Source of the DNA: Chara braunii
Taxonomy: Eukaryota > Streptophyta > Charophyceae > Charales > Characeae
Assembly (NCBI GenBank): GCA_003427395.1
Contig: BFEA01000384.1
Span: 119,857-160,794, forward strand
DNA length: 40,938 nt
Direction of reading: 5' to 3'
Shown: positions 9,100-18,345 of the stretch, piece after piece
Numbering within the stretch: the first letter of the stretch is position 1
How the letters are laid out: each line of letters opens with the position of its first letter
Notes under the pieces: generated by a model
What the model was told of the DNA's origin: nothing
The model's input: only the letters and a program-made list of their open reading frames with translations
The model's database searches: none
Made by a program: the position numbers and the translations under genes

Positions 9100-9637
9100 T
9101 CACACCCGTTTCTTATCGTTTCCCTGCTTTCCTCCGGTCCCGCGGCCTCCAGTCCCGCGGCCCCTGGGAGTCAGCTGTCGTGAGCTAGCCTCGGGTCCCT
9201 TCTCCACTGGCTCCGCGGCTCGGTGGTGTTTCTGGATCTCTTCGGGCCTGTTCCAGGACCTGAGATCCGTTTCTCGGCCCGCCTCGCTCATCTCGCTTTC
9301 CCCACCTGAGTCTCTCTCGTTATGTTGCTCCTCCCTTGTCTCGGTCCCAGTTGATGACTCGGTCTCGTGATAGATGACCGTCACCCTCAAGCCCACGGTC
9401 ACCCCATCTCGCCCGCACCTCCGTTCTGCCCTGTCGCGCGCTTCGGAAATGGCAGCCTGCAGCCTCTGGTCAGCTCGCATCTCCTCCTCTCTCCCCCCCT
9501 TCAATGCAGACTTTCAGCCGGACTACCTCTCCCCCATCATAGTCCTGGACCGTCATAATCTGAGGGCCTTCCCCCGACACTGGAACCCAGCGCACTGTAT
9601 GCCGCCAACACCCCGGCCTATAGCCGTGTAGCGCCAT
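9100..9637 (-). pseudogene. Frameshifted homologue of the 2860-3363 ORF
   Basis: From an ATG at 9637 the minus strand encodes a protein parallel to the intact copy: MALHGYRP, HTVRW, SGEGPQI, YDGGEVVRLK, then a break. Across the G run at 9492-9498 copy 1 has six G and this copy has seven, which moves the reading into another frame. After it the similarity resumes at EEEMRADQRLQAAISEARD and continues through GLRVTVIYHETESSTGTETR to the stop at 9100. The C-terminal tail (Arg/Gly-rich, GRGTGGRGTGGK) differs from copy 1. The single lesion lies in a homopolymer, so a sequencing error is possible. If it is corrected in a resequenced genome, this would be an intact second gene. Many nucleotide differences between the copies are synonymous. 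Confidence 0.6.
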
Positions 9638-10325
9638 TGCCTCTCAGGATAGCCGAGTACCTGATCTCCGGGCGCTCGCAGTGAGATAGCCCCTTACAGG
9701 CCCCGAAGATCCGCCCTCTCTCTTGTCTCAGGCCCGCAGCGCTAGTGCAGAGGAAACACCCTGCGACAAAAAGTACTCTGCAACTAGTGTGCGTACAGCT
9801 AAACTCTCCTCCCCCTTTTCTTTTTTTTATAGGCCGTAACTCTACGTACTGAAGGAAGAGACCAACTCTAGCCCTTTCTGAATTCTCCTTCATATTAGTA
9901 GTTTTAATATTTTGAAAAAGAAAAGCAAAGCAAAACTAAATAATTCAAAAACAGAAACTCAACGGTCGAAGTACGGTCCAAAACTACTATGCGGCTGCAG
10001 AGTCACTAATCCTCACGACGAGACGGCGACCCAATCCGGTATCCTATAATGAAATACTGACAAGCGTCGTCCTATGCCTGACGGGTACCCGTGTCCGATG
10101 GCAAGGAGGGGGCTTATGACCTTCCACGAAGAGGGTGATAAGCCTCCTACCAATGCGGCCGCGGGTTACCCTCCTTTCATGGTCCTGCCGCCCAATGTCA
10201 GTTCGAAGCGCACCCGCTGACTGTATACGTGGGATCGGCCTACTTAGGCCACAAAAAGATGGTTCAAAATCCGAACCGTTGGCTTCCCGCGAAAGGACAA
10301 GCCAACAGGTAGAAAATCGGACTTA

Positions 10326-10395
10326 GAAAACTAAATAATAAAAAAAATAAAAAAATAAAAATAAAATAAAAAAATAACAATAATAACCACAGGAA
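10326..10395. repeat. A-rich (AAATAA)n tract
   Basis: Irregular runs of A separated by single T (aaataataaaaaaaataaaa and onwards), low complexity, inside copy 2 of repeat X and absent from copy 1. It could be a degenerate poly(A) tail of a plus-strand insertion. No matching element body was recognised. Confidence 0.7.
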
Positions 10396-10516
10396 AAAGA
10401 AAAGCAAGGAAAGGGTGGCGTCACAAAACCTCTCCGTGCACCAGCCTTGCCTGAACCACGCCCCGCGCTCACACACGGATCTGGGGTTCATTTTCTTTCT
10501 TTTCCCATTTTCCTTT

Positions 10517-10618
10517 CCTTTTAGTTCTCACTGTATCTGCCTCTTAATCTGGCCACCGAGGCCCGCACCTTTTAGTTCTCACTGTATCTGCCTCTTAATC
10601 TGGCCACCGAGGCCCGCA
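10517..10618. repeat. Perfect 51-bp tandem duplication
   Basis: The 51 bases from 10517 to 10567 (starting ccttttagttctcactg, ending aggcccgca) are repeated without a mismatch at 10568-10618. Identity implies a very recent duplication or concerted copying. It sits inside copy 2 of repeat X. Confidence 0.95.
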
Positions 10619-11297
10619 CGATTCAAACAAACAGTCCCGGTAGGCAATTTTACAAGGGGTCGATAAGACCCAGGCCATGAGATGACAGTTGCGGTCCGAG
10701 ACCTGAATCGGCGACCTTCCCTATGATGTGACAGATCAACCAGGTGAGAATCGGCAATTCAAAATTTTGGAAAAGAAAACATAGCATCGCAGTGACCCGA
10801 GGCCACAGGATTTTCCCCATACTGAAGCGGGTTTAAATTTTTGGCGTTTTATTTTCTTTTCCTCTTTCCTTTTCCCGACAACGACTTTTCTGTCTCATGT
10901 ATCCTACCCATAACTCAGTAGAGGGGCGATTGGCGCGCAATTGAAAAGATTGAGCCATCCCTCTCACCTCCACGTCCCAGGGCGAACCCGGCGGCTACCA
11001 CGGCCACAGGCCGGTTGTGCTCTGCTGTACAACAAGGCGCCGAGTCTGCGTGGACCAATGGAAGTCCTATGGCGCACCCCACCCCTTTTGCTGAGGGCTA
11101 CATCACCAGGGCCTGTCCACGCCGAGAGACAACCCAGGCACCAGAGTAGGAAGCTGGTACTATACCAAGACTTGGTACATAGGAGGGTCGGGACACCGTG
11201 CCTTCCGACAACGGGCTACACGTGGCGCAGCTTGGAGTGTGTGTGAGAGCGGTCAGCGAAAGGAGAGACTGGGTGAGCGGAGCGGGACAAGCTTGCG

Positions 11298-11394
11298 GAA
11301 GTCCCTATGAACTACCTGCAGCCTGCAGGGCTACACGTGTAGTGCCTGTGAACTGCTTGGGAAGTCCCTATGAACTACCTGCAGCCTGCAGGGC
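11298..11394. repeat. 34-bp identical repeats, 63-bp period
   Basis: The segment gaagtccctatgaactacct followed by gcagcctgcagggc occurs at about 11298-11331 and 11361-11394 without mismatch. An internal inverted sequence (cctgcagcctgcagg) gives each copy a small PstI-site palindrome. The intervening 29 bases include a diverged gtgcctgtgaact. Confidence 0.9.
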
Positions 11395-11639
11395 GGGCCA
11401 GTTCTTTATAGTGCTGGCCGGTCCGGGAGGCTGCTCTTGCCAATGCCGAAACGTGCCAGACCATGGCGTTGAAGTTCAAACAAAGGTTGTCTTGAAACAG
11501 GCCCAAAAATGGTCTTTGCTAAACCCTGGTCTGGCGCCTGAGTTTCAGGGCAGGTAGACTTTACGAGGGTCTAAAAATGGCCCTCGTTTTCAAGGTTTTA
11601 GGCTGAAACGACACAGGGCCTGGAGGGCCCTTATTTTCC

Positions 11640-12170
11640 GTCTGGTCGGGCCCTGCAGGCCCGTGTGGATGCGCAGTATGCCACAATCACTGTCCATGAG
11701 TTGTCCGCGAAGGCCGTAGTTTGTAGTTCTGCTGATGGGTCGGTCTTCATGGCATGCAGCCGTTCATCTGCCCTCAAAATGTCATGCATGGATTCTATAT
11801 AGAATACATAGAGGGTCGGGGACAACGGGCAGCCTTGCCTAACGGACCTGGTTACCCTCAACTTGCCGGATCTGACACGGTTGAGGCTCCCTTCAACAGA
11901 AATCTCACTCAGGTACGGAAGATTCCTCCTATCCCCATTCATGCCATCCACTGTAGGAGAAACTCCAATTGGACCCGGTCATACACCTTTTCGAGGTCAA
12001 TAGAGACGAGAGCTTTGGCACAGCTTTGGCACAGCCTGAGCATTGATCTTCTTCCAAAATTTGTTGCGCCAGTATCACGTTCGACAGGATTTGTCGTCTC
12101 GACACAAAACTGGTCCGAGTGCAGTCTATCATACACGGCAGCACGTCCTTCAAGAGGGTAGGGTGATGGG
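11640..12170 (-). pseudogene. LINE (non-LTR) reverse transcriptase remnant
   Basis: Three minus-strand frames carry consecutive pieces of a non-LTR reverse transcriptase. From about 12160, one frame holds QILSNVILAQQILEE. From about 12025, another holds ALVSIDLEKVYDRVQ and EFLLQWM, motif A with its catalytic Asp (SIDLEK.YD). From 11951 a third holds RVTRSVRQGCPLSPTLYVF, the RQGCPLSP signature of LINE RT. It then holds TAFADNSW at the motif C position, where the usual second Asp of (Y/F)ADD is Asn. At least two frameshifts and the motif C change make it inactive. The protein stops soon after motif C, so the thumb and 3' region are lost. Overlap with other frames is not meaningful. Confidence 0.85.
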
Positions 12171-12289
12171 GCAGACATAGCATTCTCCCTCTTGAAAAAT
12201 AGTCTTCAGGCCAGTCTCTGCCCTCTCTTCCCATGCCAACTCCCTCAACAGGTCCTGCTGTCGTCGGTCCTCCCCCCCCTCTCCTTGAT

Positions 12290-14107
12290 CTTCTCCTACT
12301 GTGTCAACACTAGCTTGTGGCACTTGACTCTCCGAGCTCGCTCCCTGCCCCTCTGCTTGTCATCCCCCTGCCTGCTCCCCTTCCTCCTCTTCCCCTTCAT
12401 GCACTCCCTCATGCTCTCGCTCATCATCATCCTCCCGTTCTTGTTCCTCCCTAACCCCTCGCTCATCCGCACCTTCAGTCCCAGTTTGTGAAGTGGTCGA
12501 GGTTTCATCCTCCTCCTGGCCACTTGTAGTCGTTCCCATCCCTGCCAATGACATTCTGAAGCTTGCATCCTTTGGAATGGGGGAGGGCGAGGGCGTTGGC
12601 GATGCATCCCTCCGACCCTTCCCTCCTAGCCACTACCTCGGCTCATACCCTACAGTCCCCATCGGGGAACGGTCCCTCTCCCTTGAAACTCCCGGGCTCA
12701 TTTGTCAATTCAATTTTTGTTGGCAGGCATGCTTATTTCATAGTGAATCCTTCCAAGTAGAAGAGTAGGTGGGGACCGGGACACACTCCGCCGAGGAGGA
12801 GCTCTTGGGCGGCCCCGTCGTCACCTGCTTGGACCTACGTCTATACGTCACCGGCGGTCGCCCTGCTTTGTCTCGTTCAATTACTATCGGTTTGTCACAC
12901 TTCGGTCCACCTCGACCGCAGCGCATGCCAGATTGATCCGACTTCACGTCCCTGTCCAGCTCCTTCACACTGCTTGACTCCCGCATGGGCGAGCCACCTT
13001 GTGCTACCAGTTTTCCTACCCCCTCCCTGCCTACAGCTCCCCGTTTGTCCTTCCTCGGGCTTTGTCTCTCCCCCTCGCCCTGACCTTCGTTCGACAATGA
13101 CCTTTCATGCTGCGTATGCCTACCCTTGTCGGGTAAGGTCCTTTTTTGTGATTTCGATTCATCCCCTCTATGATTTCGATTCTTTAAGCTCCCCTTCTGT
13201 GATTTTGGTTCATCCCCTCCTTCGCGGGCTTTCCTTGAGCTCCCAGACTCCTTCCCAAAGTCATCGTTGTCCCTTGCTTTGTTTTCGTACTCTGCCCTTG
13301 CATTGTATCCAACTTGTACTCCCACCCCCCTTCCTTACTTTCTACCCCCATTCTCCTTCTTTGTCGGCTGTTGTCTCCCATCCCAACCCCTTTCTTCCCC
13401 CCCTCCTCCCCCATAAATCACAACCTTTCCATCCTCGTCGTCATCCCCCTTGTTCATCTCCATTTGCCCATCACCCACCCCTTCTCCTCCTTTCGTCTTC
13501 TCTCCTGAGTCTCGCGCCTGCTAGGACAACGGTCCGTCCATTTGGGTTTCTAACTTGCTCTCGGCCCTTCGCTCGAAGACGGGGTTCGACTGCAGTTCCG
13601 CGTCCATCGCATTCCTAGTCTCTCTAGCTTGGACCTCTTGTAGCGTCTCCGTTGGAGTGAGGCAGCAACCGTGCAGGCCCAGATGTCCGTTCATAAAGGA
13701 GACTTCGCAAAAGGGGGTGTCACTCGTGACCACCTTGACCTCCTCGAAGCTATAGGGGCCAGTTGCTACCGCCACTATGCTTTTCACCGGGTTTTTAGTG
13801 GACCATCAATCACATACCTCACATATCGCGATCTTCTTGTTCAAAGGTTTGTTTTTCAACAATCGAGCCGTAGAAGAATTCCACTGCTCCATGCATCCAC
13901 TTCGCCGCCAGGGGCGACGACTTGTAGACTTTGACCCATGGCCACCGTTTTCACTTTGCAATTCTCTCCATGCATCTCCAATGGCAATTTCCATGGAAGC
14001 TGTTGTACTTCGGCCCGAAGGCCTCCCAATTGGATCTCCGTCGTTCGTCTATCATTGATCAGCCAATTTCTCAATTCAACTGTGGGTGCCAAGTACGTGA
14101 CAATCAT
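12290..14107 (-). pseudogene. Probable LINE ORF1-like region, broken into several frames
   Basis: Minus-strand ORFs at 14107-13856, 13787-13521, 13325-12738 and about 12554-12360 follow one another 5' of the LINE RT. The first two have globular composition (QQLPWKLPLEMHGENCK; TPFCEVSFMNGHLGLHGCCL). The third is highly charged and Ser/Lys/Arg-rich (SQKGSLKNRNHRGDESKSQK). The last is very acidic (EEQEREDDDEREHEG). A globular part followed by basic and acidic disordered parts, directly upstream of LINE RT, fits a plant LINE ORF1. I do not see zinc knuckles or the endonuclease expected between ORF1 and RT, so part of the element is deleted or unrecognisable. The assignment is from position and composition, not from a recognised domain. 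Confidence 0.4.
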
Positions 14108-14417
14108 ATCTTCCTCTGTGTTATGACCCTGGCCAATTTCGAGTTACACATCCATCGAAAAGTACAATGCCATCCAATTGCAGAAAGAAATGAATAAACT
14201 TTTGAGGAGAGAGAAGAAGTAAGAAAGAAGAAGAAGATGATGTACACCAGCAAAACAGATGATAAGGCTCTTCGTCTTCGCCAAACAATCTCCTCCTCCT
14301 TATCTCCCCCTTCTCTTATTCATACAAGAAATAATAATACAATGTTGAATGACTGATCCAGAATCAATGTCTGAGTCCCTCTTCTACTGCAGGTATCACT
14401 TGAGGTCCACCATAGCC

Positions 14418-14742
14418 ATGGCCGCCTCCCCACTCTTCACTCTCATAGGCCGAGGCTATGGTGGACTAGTAGGCTTTGCCCAGATGCCCAAAGGACGACC
14501 CAAAGCAGCTATGGCTGCTCTAGCTCAGGCCGCTATGCCCAACCCTATGCCCAACCCTGCCTTGAAGCTTCTTGGTGTGGCTCCCCCCAGTTGGGGGCTC
14601 CTTGCTTCAGCGCCCACCAAGGTGATGAAGATGGCTGCCACCATAGCCAGGTAAGTACCCCTGGCGCTCCTCCCCCTTCCTTCCTTCTTCCTCCCTCGTG
14701 TCCTTCTCCTTCCTCCCCCGCAGTGCTGCACCAGCATAACGC
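14418..14742 (+). CDS. Possible small spliced gene with a 73-bp intron
   Basis: A plus-strand ATG at 14418 (context agccATGG) opens a frame rich in Ala, Pro and Met (QMPKGRPKAAMAALAQAAMP) up to 14650. There a perfect donor, CAG|GTAAGT, starts a 73-base segment (14651-14723) that is almost pure pyrimidine and ends tcctcccccgCAG. Removing it keeps the frame for about five more codons to a stop near 14740. A candidate acceptor (cttctactgcag) also precedes the ATG at 14392. The protein of about 80 residues matches no family I know and is low in complexity. The splice signals are better than the protein, so this could equally be a leader exon or part of a retroelement LTR. Confidence 0.3.
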
Positions 14743-15128
14743 TGCTCCAGCCAACGCTCCACTAGTTTGCCGCCAAACTTGCACACCGAAAAAGAGGTCT
14801 CCGCTCGGCCCGAAGATATAGCGTCCGGCTTTGCCTCTTGGGCGGTGACTTCCATGCCGCCCGGCCTCCCAAGCAACCGGTACCTCCTCCGTTTCGGAGG
14901 GAAACATCATTGCAGACTCTGATATTGCCTGTACAGGCCCTAGACCCAGACTGGTTGGACTGATATCCGCCTAGACCTAACCTACAACTACTGGGCCTCT
15001 AAAAATGCCACTTGTGTCTTTTTCTGCTCGGCCTCCGGTACCTGCACATCTACCCCTTCCAGGTGCGGTACCGGCCTACCCGCTACTTGAGTGTTTTCCC
15101 TCGCTGCAACCACTCAATGTCACTGCCA

Positions 15129-15140
15129 CAGGTAAGTACC
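15129..15140 (+). promoter_or_regulatory. Second perfect splice-donor-like site
   Basis: The 12-mer caggtaagtacc found at 14648 recurs exactly at 15129, again preceded by an actgcca(c)-type sequence. No good acceptor follows closely. It may be a duplicate of the first site. Confidence 0.3.
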
Positions 15141-15196
15141 GGCCCTGAGGGCCCAACGAACGAGCAAGTGCCCTGACGGGCCACACACATACTCAT

Positions 15197-15308
15197 GCCA
15201 ACCAGCACTCAGACAGGCACGGTCACTCACACACCCAAGCCAACCAACACTCAGACAGGCATGGTCACACACACACTCAAGCCATCCAGCACTCAGACAG
15301 ACATGCAG
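15197..15308. repeat. 42-bp tandem repeat, about 2.7 units
   Basis: Units start at 15197, 15239 and 15281 with gcca(a/t)cca(g/a)cactcagacag, then a (c)atggtcac-type stretch and acacac. Because 42 is a multiple of three, the minus strand shows a 14-residue repeat (LSAGWLECVCDHAC). I regard that as incidental. Confidence 0.9.
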
Positions 15309-15420
15309 TCCAGCAAGCATGCACACACAGACTTAGTAGCAAGCGGGAAACTCAGCAGGGCATTCAGTCTATGGGCAAAACTCAGAAATGAGTTGTGTGT
15401 TTCAGTCCATGTATGGACGG

Positions 15421-15446
15421 GTGATCACACTACTCCCCCCTCAAGA
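15421..15446 (-). promoter_or_regulatory. Polypurine tract and 3' LTR start of the Ty3/gypsy element
   Basis: On the minus strand, 25 bases after the integrase stop, the sequence runs tcttgaggggggagta and then TGTGATCAC. A purine tract followed by TG is the standard junction between the internal region and 3' LTR, where the tract primes plus-strand synthesis. The LTR would extend to lower coordinates. I could not find its other end or a convincing matching 5' LTR above 21.06 kb. Confidence 0.6.
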
Positions 15447-15470
15447 GCGAGGTCCCTTCGAGCGAGTAAC

Positions 15471-16446
15471 TCACTCTGAGTCCTCGACAAACGCATCGTA
15501 AGCGACCAAGGCAAAAAGATTCCCAGAGTACTTTGTTGCAGTGAGCCTTGCAAAGATCTTAGGTACAGCGTTAGTGGCGATTTGTCGCTCGTATGCTTTG
15601 ACAACACGCGGTGCACTGCGTAGCATTTCTTGTTTGGAAATCCAGTACAGATCGTCTACTGGGTGATACATGAAGTGAACCTGGTACGGTCTGTTGCGTC
15701 CCTTCCCTACGTGTTGTTTGATTCTGTCTATCTCATGCCCGCCTTTGATTGCGCGAGGGATCATATCTTCGCAATAATCGAATGTCTTAGCATCACAGTG
15801 GAGGTACAGTTTGGATGAGTGGAACACTGGGTATGTGCGCAGATGGGCTGGCACATCAACGATGTACGAAGGGCCTAAGTAATCTTCACCAATCACATCC
15901 AAAACTTCCCAGGGCCCATAATAGAGAGGGAGAAGCTTGCGTGAGACTCCCTCTTCTTCTAAGAATTCAGACATCTTGACCCAGACATAGCTTCCTACCT
16001 GAATATCCGACGGTCGACGCTTCTTGTTCGCATGATGGATAATGGCATGTTGTCGCTTGGTCATAGCTGCAATGGCAACTTTGAGCAAGCGATCATACTT
16101 GGCTCTGAAGCGAGGTTTGCCGGGTGTTAAACCAGCTGGCTGCTCAGGGAATAGGTAAGAGAGCGGATTCCGGATCTGCCAACCGTAATGCAGCCTGTTG
16201 GGTGTCATGCCAGTGGCGGAGTGGACGGAGTTATTGTATAACCCCTTAACGGAATACAACTCTTCATCCCATGTTTCCTGATCCGGGATAATCAAAGCGC
16301 GAAGAAGTTGAAACACAGTCTTGTTGATCTCCTCAGCCAAACCGTTGGCTTCGAGGTGTCGGCCAGATGTCATACACAGCTTGATCCCCAATTGAGACGT
16401 GAAGTCCTTCCACTCAGTACTAATGAAGCGCGGATCCCTATCGCTC
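15471..16446 (-). pseudogene. Integrase C-terminal half with chromodomain-like tail
   Basis: The 334-codon frame (16475-15471) is genuine from about residue 10. VSDRDPRF (Asp12) is the second catalytic Asp and Glu48 in GLAEEINK the catalytic Glu. They are exactly 35 residues apart, as in the DDx35E integrase core. A basic linker and the GPY/F-type module follow (LLPLYYGPWEVLDVIG, about 181-195), then VFHSSKLYLH. Residues about 247-297 (HEIDRIKQHVGKGRNRPYQV, then a YHPVDDLYW block and SAPRVVKAYE) match a chromodomain in layout: three strands, a Trp, then a helix. The N-terminal cage aromatic is not obvious. In chromoviruses this module binds histone marks and steers integration. The 37 residues after it (ending VAYDAFVEDSE) are unassigned. 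This piece is intact, but the join to its N-terminal half is broken. Confidence 0.85.
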
Positions 16447-16929
16447 ACCCAGAATGTACTTCTGTTGGAACTCACGAATCACTAGTTCTGTTGGGGTGTG
16501 AGGCGGCAAATGGATCAGGTTGAGGAACTTAGAGAATCGGTCAACACTCACCATGACTTGTGAGTAGCCGCTCTTACTTACCTTTCCCATGTGAGTGAAG
16601 TCGATGGCGACGGACTCCCCGGGACCATCGGGAATGGGTAGGGGTGTGAGTAGCCCCATCGACTTTTGTCTGCATGGCTTGGTTCGTTGACAGACTTGAC
16701 ATTCAACCACAAACTTTTCAGCAGTCCCTTTCATGCTAGGCCAATCAAACTGTCTCAGCAAATTTGCGTACGTTTTTGCCATACCGAAGTGTCCGCTCCG
16801 GCCATGAGCCAAATCCAGAAAGTGTGTGCGGAGAGGCTCACGGTTGGGCACACACAAATGGTCGTGGTTCCCGTAGTCCTCCATACTCGTGAAAATCAGG
16901 TTTTCTGCTAGGGTCGGCCCGTAGCTCAA
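16438..16929 (-). pseudogene. Integrase N-terminal zinc-binding domain and start of catalytic core
   Basis: Contains the integrase HHCC zinc-binding motif: His42 and His47 in AHGRSGHFG, Cys77 and Cys80 in ECQVCQ (H-x4-H-x29-C-x2-C). The core begins at GPGESVAIDFTHMG, where Asp110 is the first catalytic Asp, and continues through SVDRFSKF to REFQQKYIL. It then stops where the frame shifts near 16446. The spacing from Asp110 to the next Asp in the following frame is about 53 residues, a little short of usual, so a few codons are missing at the break. At the 5' end the frame is joined out of phase to the preceding segment near 16915. Confidence 0.85.
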
Positions 16930-17092
16930 GGATGGAACTCAACTCCGGATCCTTGGCGGTGTGCTCTACGAGCTCCTCCTTCAGTTTCTTCTGGAGGTCG
17001 TAGGATTTGACAAGGCAAATCATGTACTTAGGGTGGCGAGACAATGCGTCCACGACTCGATTATAACACAAAATCGAAAATGTCAATCTCAT
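16838..17092 (-). pseudogene. Linker between RNase H and integrase
   Basis: Begins with NRVVDALSRHPKY, the DALSR motif found at the end of Ty3/gypsy RNase H, preceded out of frame by the RNase H terminus (FDIFDFVL-type sequence in the other frame). The usual Lys/Gly-rich residues between them are missing, so a short deletion accompanies the frameshift near 17070. It continues with a charged linker (KKLKEELVEHTAKDPEL). From about 16915 the translation (SRKPDFHEYGG) is an out-of-frame reading of the integrase start. Confidence 0.75.
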
Positions 17093-17510
17093 GGAACCAA
17101 CGAAGCAAGGTAGGGGACAGGGTAGTTTGCTGTTTAATCCACTTCAGAGTCTCATGATCTAAGAAGACTTTGAAGTGGCGTCCCAAAAGATAGTGTTTCC
17201 AGTGGTCCAACGCCATACGCAAAGCATAGAGCTCGCGCATGTAGGTGGAATTGGCTACCTTTACGCTGGGCATGTGTTTGCAGTAGTACTCGAGTGGCTG
17301 CAAGCCATCGCCGTCATCTTGTTGTAGCACTGCGCCGATTCCATACTGACTTGCATTCATAGTAACTACGAATGTCAGTTTGGGATCTTCAATGCGGAGT
17401 ACCAGGTAGGCGTCCTTCAAGGCTTGAAAGGCGTTCATGCACACGGTGTCCCAAGAGTAGGGAACATTCTTACTTGTTAGTTGGACGAGCAACAATGGAG
17501 AAGCGGGGCA
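17061..17510 (-). pseudogene. Ty3/gypsy RNase H domain with altered active site
   Basis: Degrades the RNA strand of the RNA/DNA hybrid during reverse transcription. The frame shows YSWDTVCMNAFQALKDA (connection), then FVVTMNASQYGIGAVLQQDD, the first RNase H motif. The catalytic Asp usually found as T-D-AS is Asn here (MNAS). The Glu of RELYALRMAL and the Asp of FLDHETLKW are retained. Up to about 17490 the reading overlaps the end of the RT frame, marking a frameshift between the two. The Asp-to-Asn change alone would be expected to disable catalysis. Confidence 0.85.
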
Positions 17511-18156
17511 CAAACTTCCGATAGTATGACGCGAGACCAAGAAAATAACACAGTTTGCGAATGTTCACGGGTTGAGGCCAGTTGCGTATGACCTCCACCT
17601 TGGTAGCTTCAGGCTTTAGGCCTGCAGCAGACAACCAGTGCCCAAGATAGATGACACTATCCTTCCCAAACTCAGATTTCTCTAAGTTGACATGGAGTTG
17701 CGTCTTCTTGAGGATGGTCAGTACTTCCTCAAGGTGCTTAAGGTGTTCCTCCATGAACTTGCTGAAGATTAGAATGTCATCGAGGTAGACCACCACGAAC
17801 CGGCCAATCTGTCCGCGGAGGACTTTGTCCATGAGGCTTTGGAAGGTGGCCGGTGCGTTCGTGAGACCGAAGGGCATTACGGTAAACTCGTAAAGCCCAT
17901 CGCGTGTTTTGAACATAGTCTTGTGCTGGTCCGCAGGATCGACTTCAATCGGGTGGTAGCCAGACTTGAGATCGATCTTGGAGAAGACCTTGCACCCACC
18001 TGCGACATCAAGCAAGTCATCTATACGAGGCCATGGATAGGCATTCTTTCTTGTGATGCGGTTTAGACCGCGATAGTCAATACACATGCGGAGTTTGCCT
18101 CCTTTCTTGGGGACAAACAACACAGGAGCACCAAACTCAGATTCGCTAGGCTTGAT
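17470..18156 (-). pseudogene. Ty3/gypsy reverse transcriptase palm and thumb
   Basis: Copies the element RNA into DNA. All major RT blocks are in one frame: VLFVPKKGGKLRMCIDYRGL, WPRIDDLLD, FSKIDLKSGYH (motif A Asp), MPFGLTNAPATFQ, VVVYLDDILIFSK (motif C, YLDD), LGHWLSAAGLKPEATKV and FLGLASYYRKFVP at the thumb. The catalytic triad is intact. The segment begins directly after an in-frame TGA (18157-18159) and ends in a frameshift near 17490. It is the best preserved part of the element and the best query for lineage placement. Confidence 0.92.
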
Positions 18157-18345
18157 TCACCCCTTGCCAATCATCTCATCAATCTCTCGCCGGAGTTCCT
18201 CCAACTCGTCGGGTCCCATTCGGTATACGCAGCCCTGTAGAGGAACAACACCTTCAACCAACTCGATGTGTGTCGGACTGATCGCGTGGGGACTCCACGT
18301 GGCTCGGCCAGAACTTTCGGAAACCGATCGAGGAGGTTTGGATGT
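18157..18345 (-). pseudogene. Protease-RT connector ending in an in-frame TGA
   Basis: The minus-strand frame carries HIELVEGVVPLQGCVYRMGP and ELEELRREIDEMIGKG, the block that precedes the RT fingers in Ty3/gypsy polyproteins (usual pattern H-x-I-x-L ... YR(M/L)xP.E..E). A TGA at 18157-18159 interrupts it immediately before IKPSES. Upstream, the frame joins the protease frame out of phase near 18340. Confidence 0.85.

Larger units (their letters stand above)
9090..11250 (-). mobile_element. Repeat X, copy 2 (inverted relative to copy 1)
   Basis: Read on the minus strand, blocks follow the same order as 1590-3460: 11250-10960, 10930-10860, 10315-10080, then the ORF region 9640-9150. Between the second and third blocks copy 2 carries several hundred extra bases, including an A-rich tract and a 51-bp tandem duplication. 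Its ORF is frameshifted. At its outer edge (11.3-11.6 kb) it abuts a 63-bp-period duplication and then a LINE remnant, whereas copy 1 abuts a Ty3/gypsy RT fragment. The flanks differ, so these are two insertions rather than one inverted segmental duplication. Confidence 0.65.

Noticed and set aside
12192-12491. Plus-strand 99-aa hydrophobic ORF resembling a membrane protein
   Set aside because: It is the antisense of an acidic low-complexity region in the LINE ORF1-like segment.
13314-13508. Plus-strand Pro/Ser/Leu-rich ORFs
   Set aside because: Antisense of purine-rich LINE sequence with no family resemblance.
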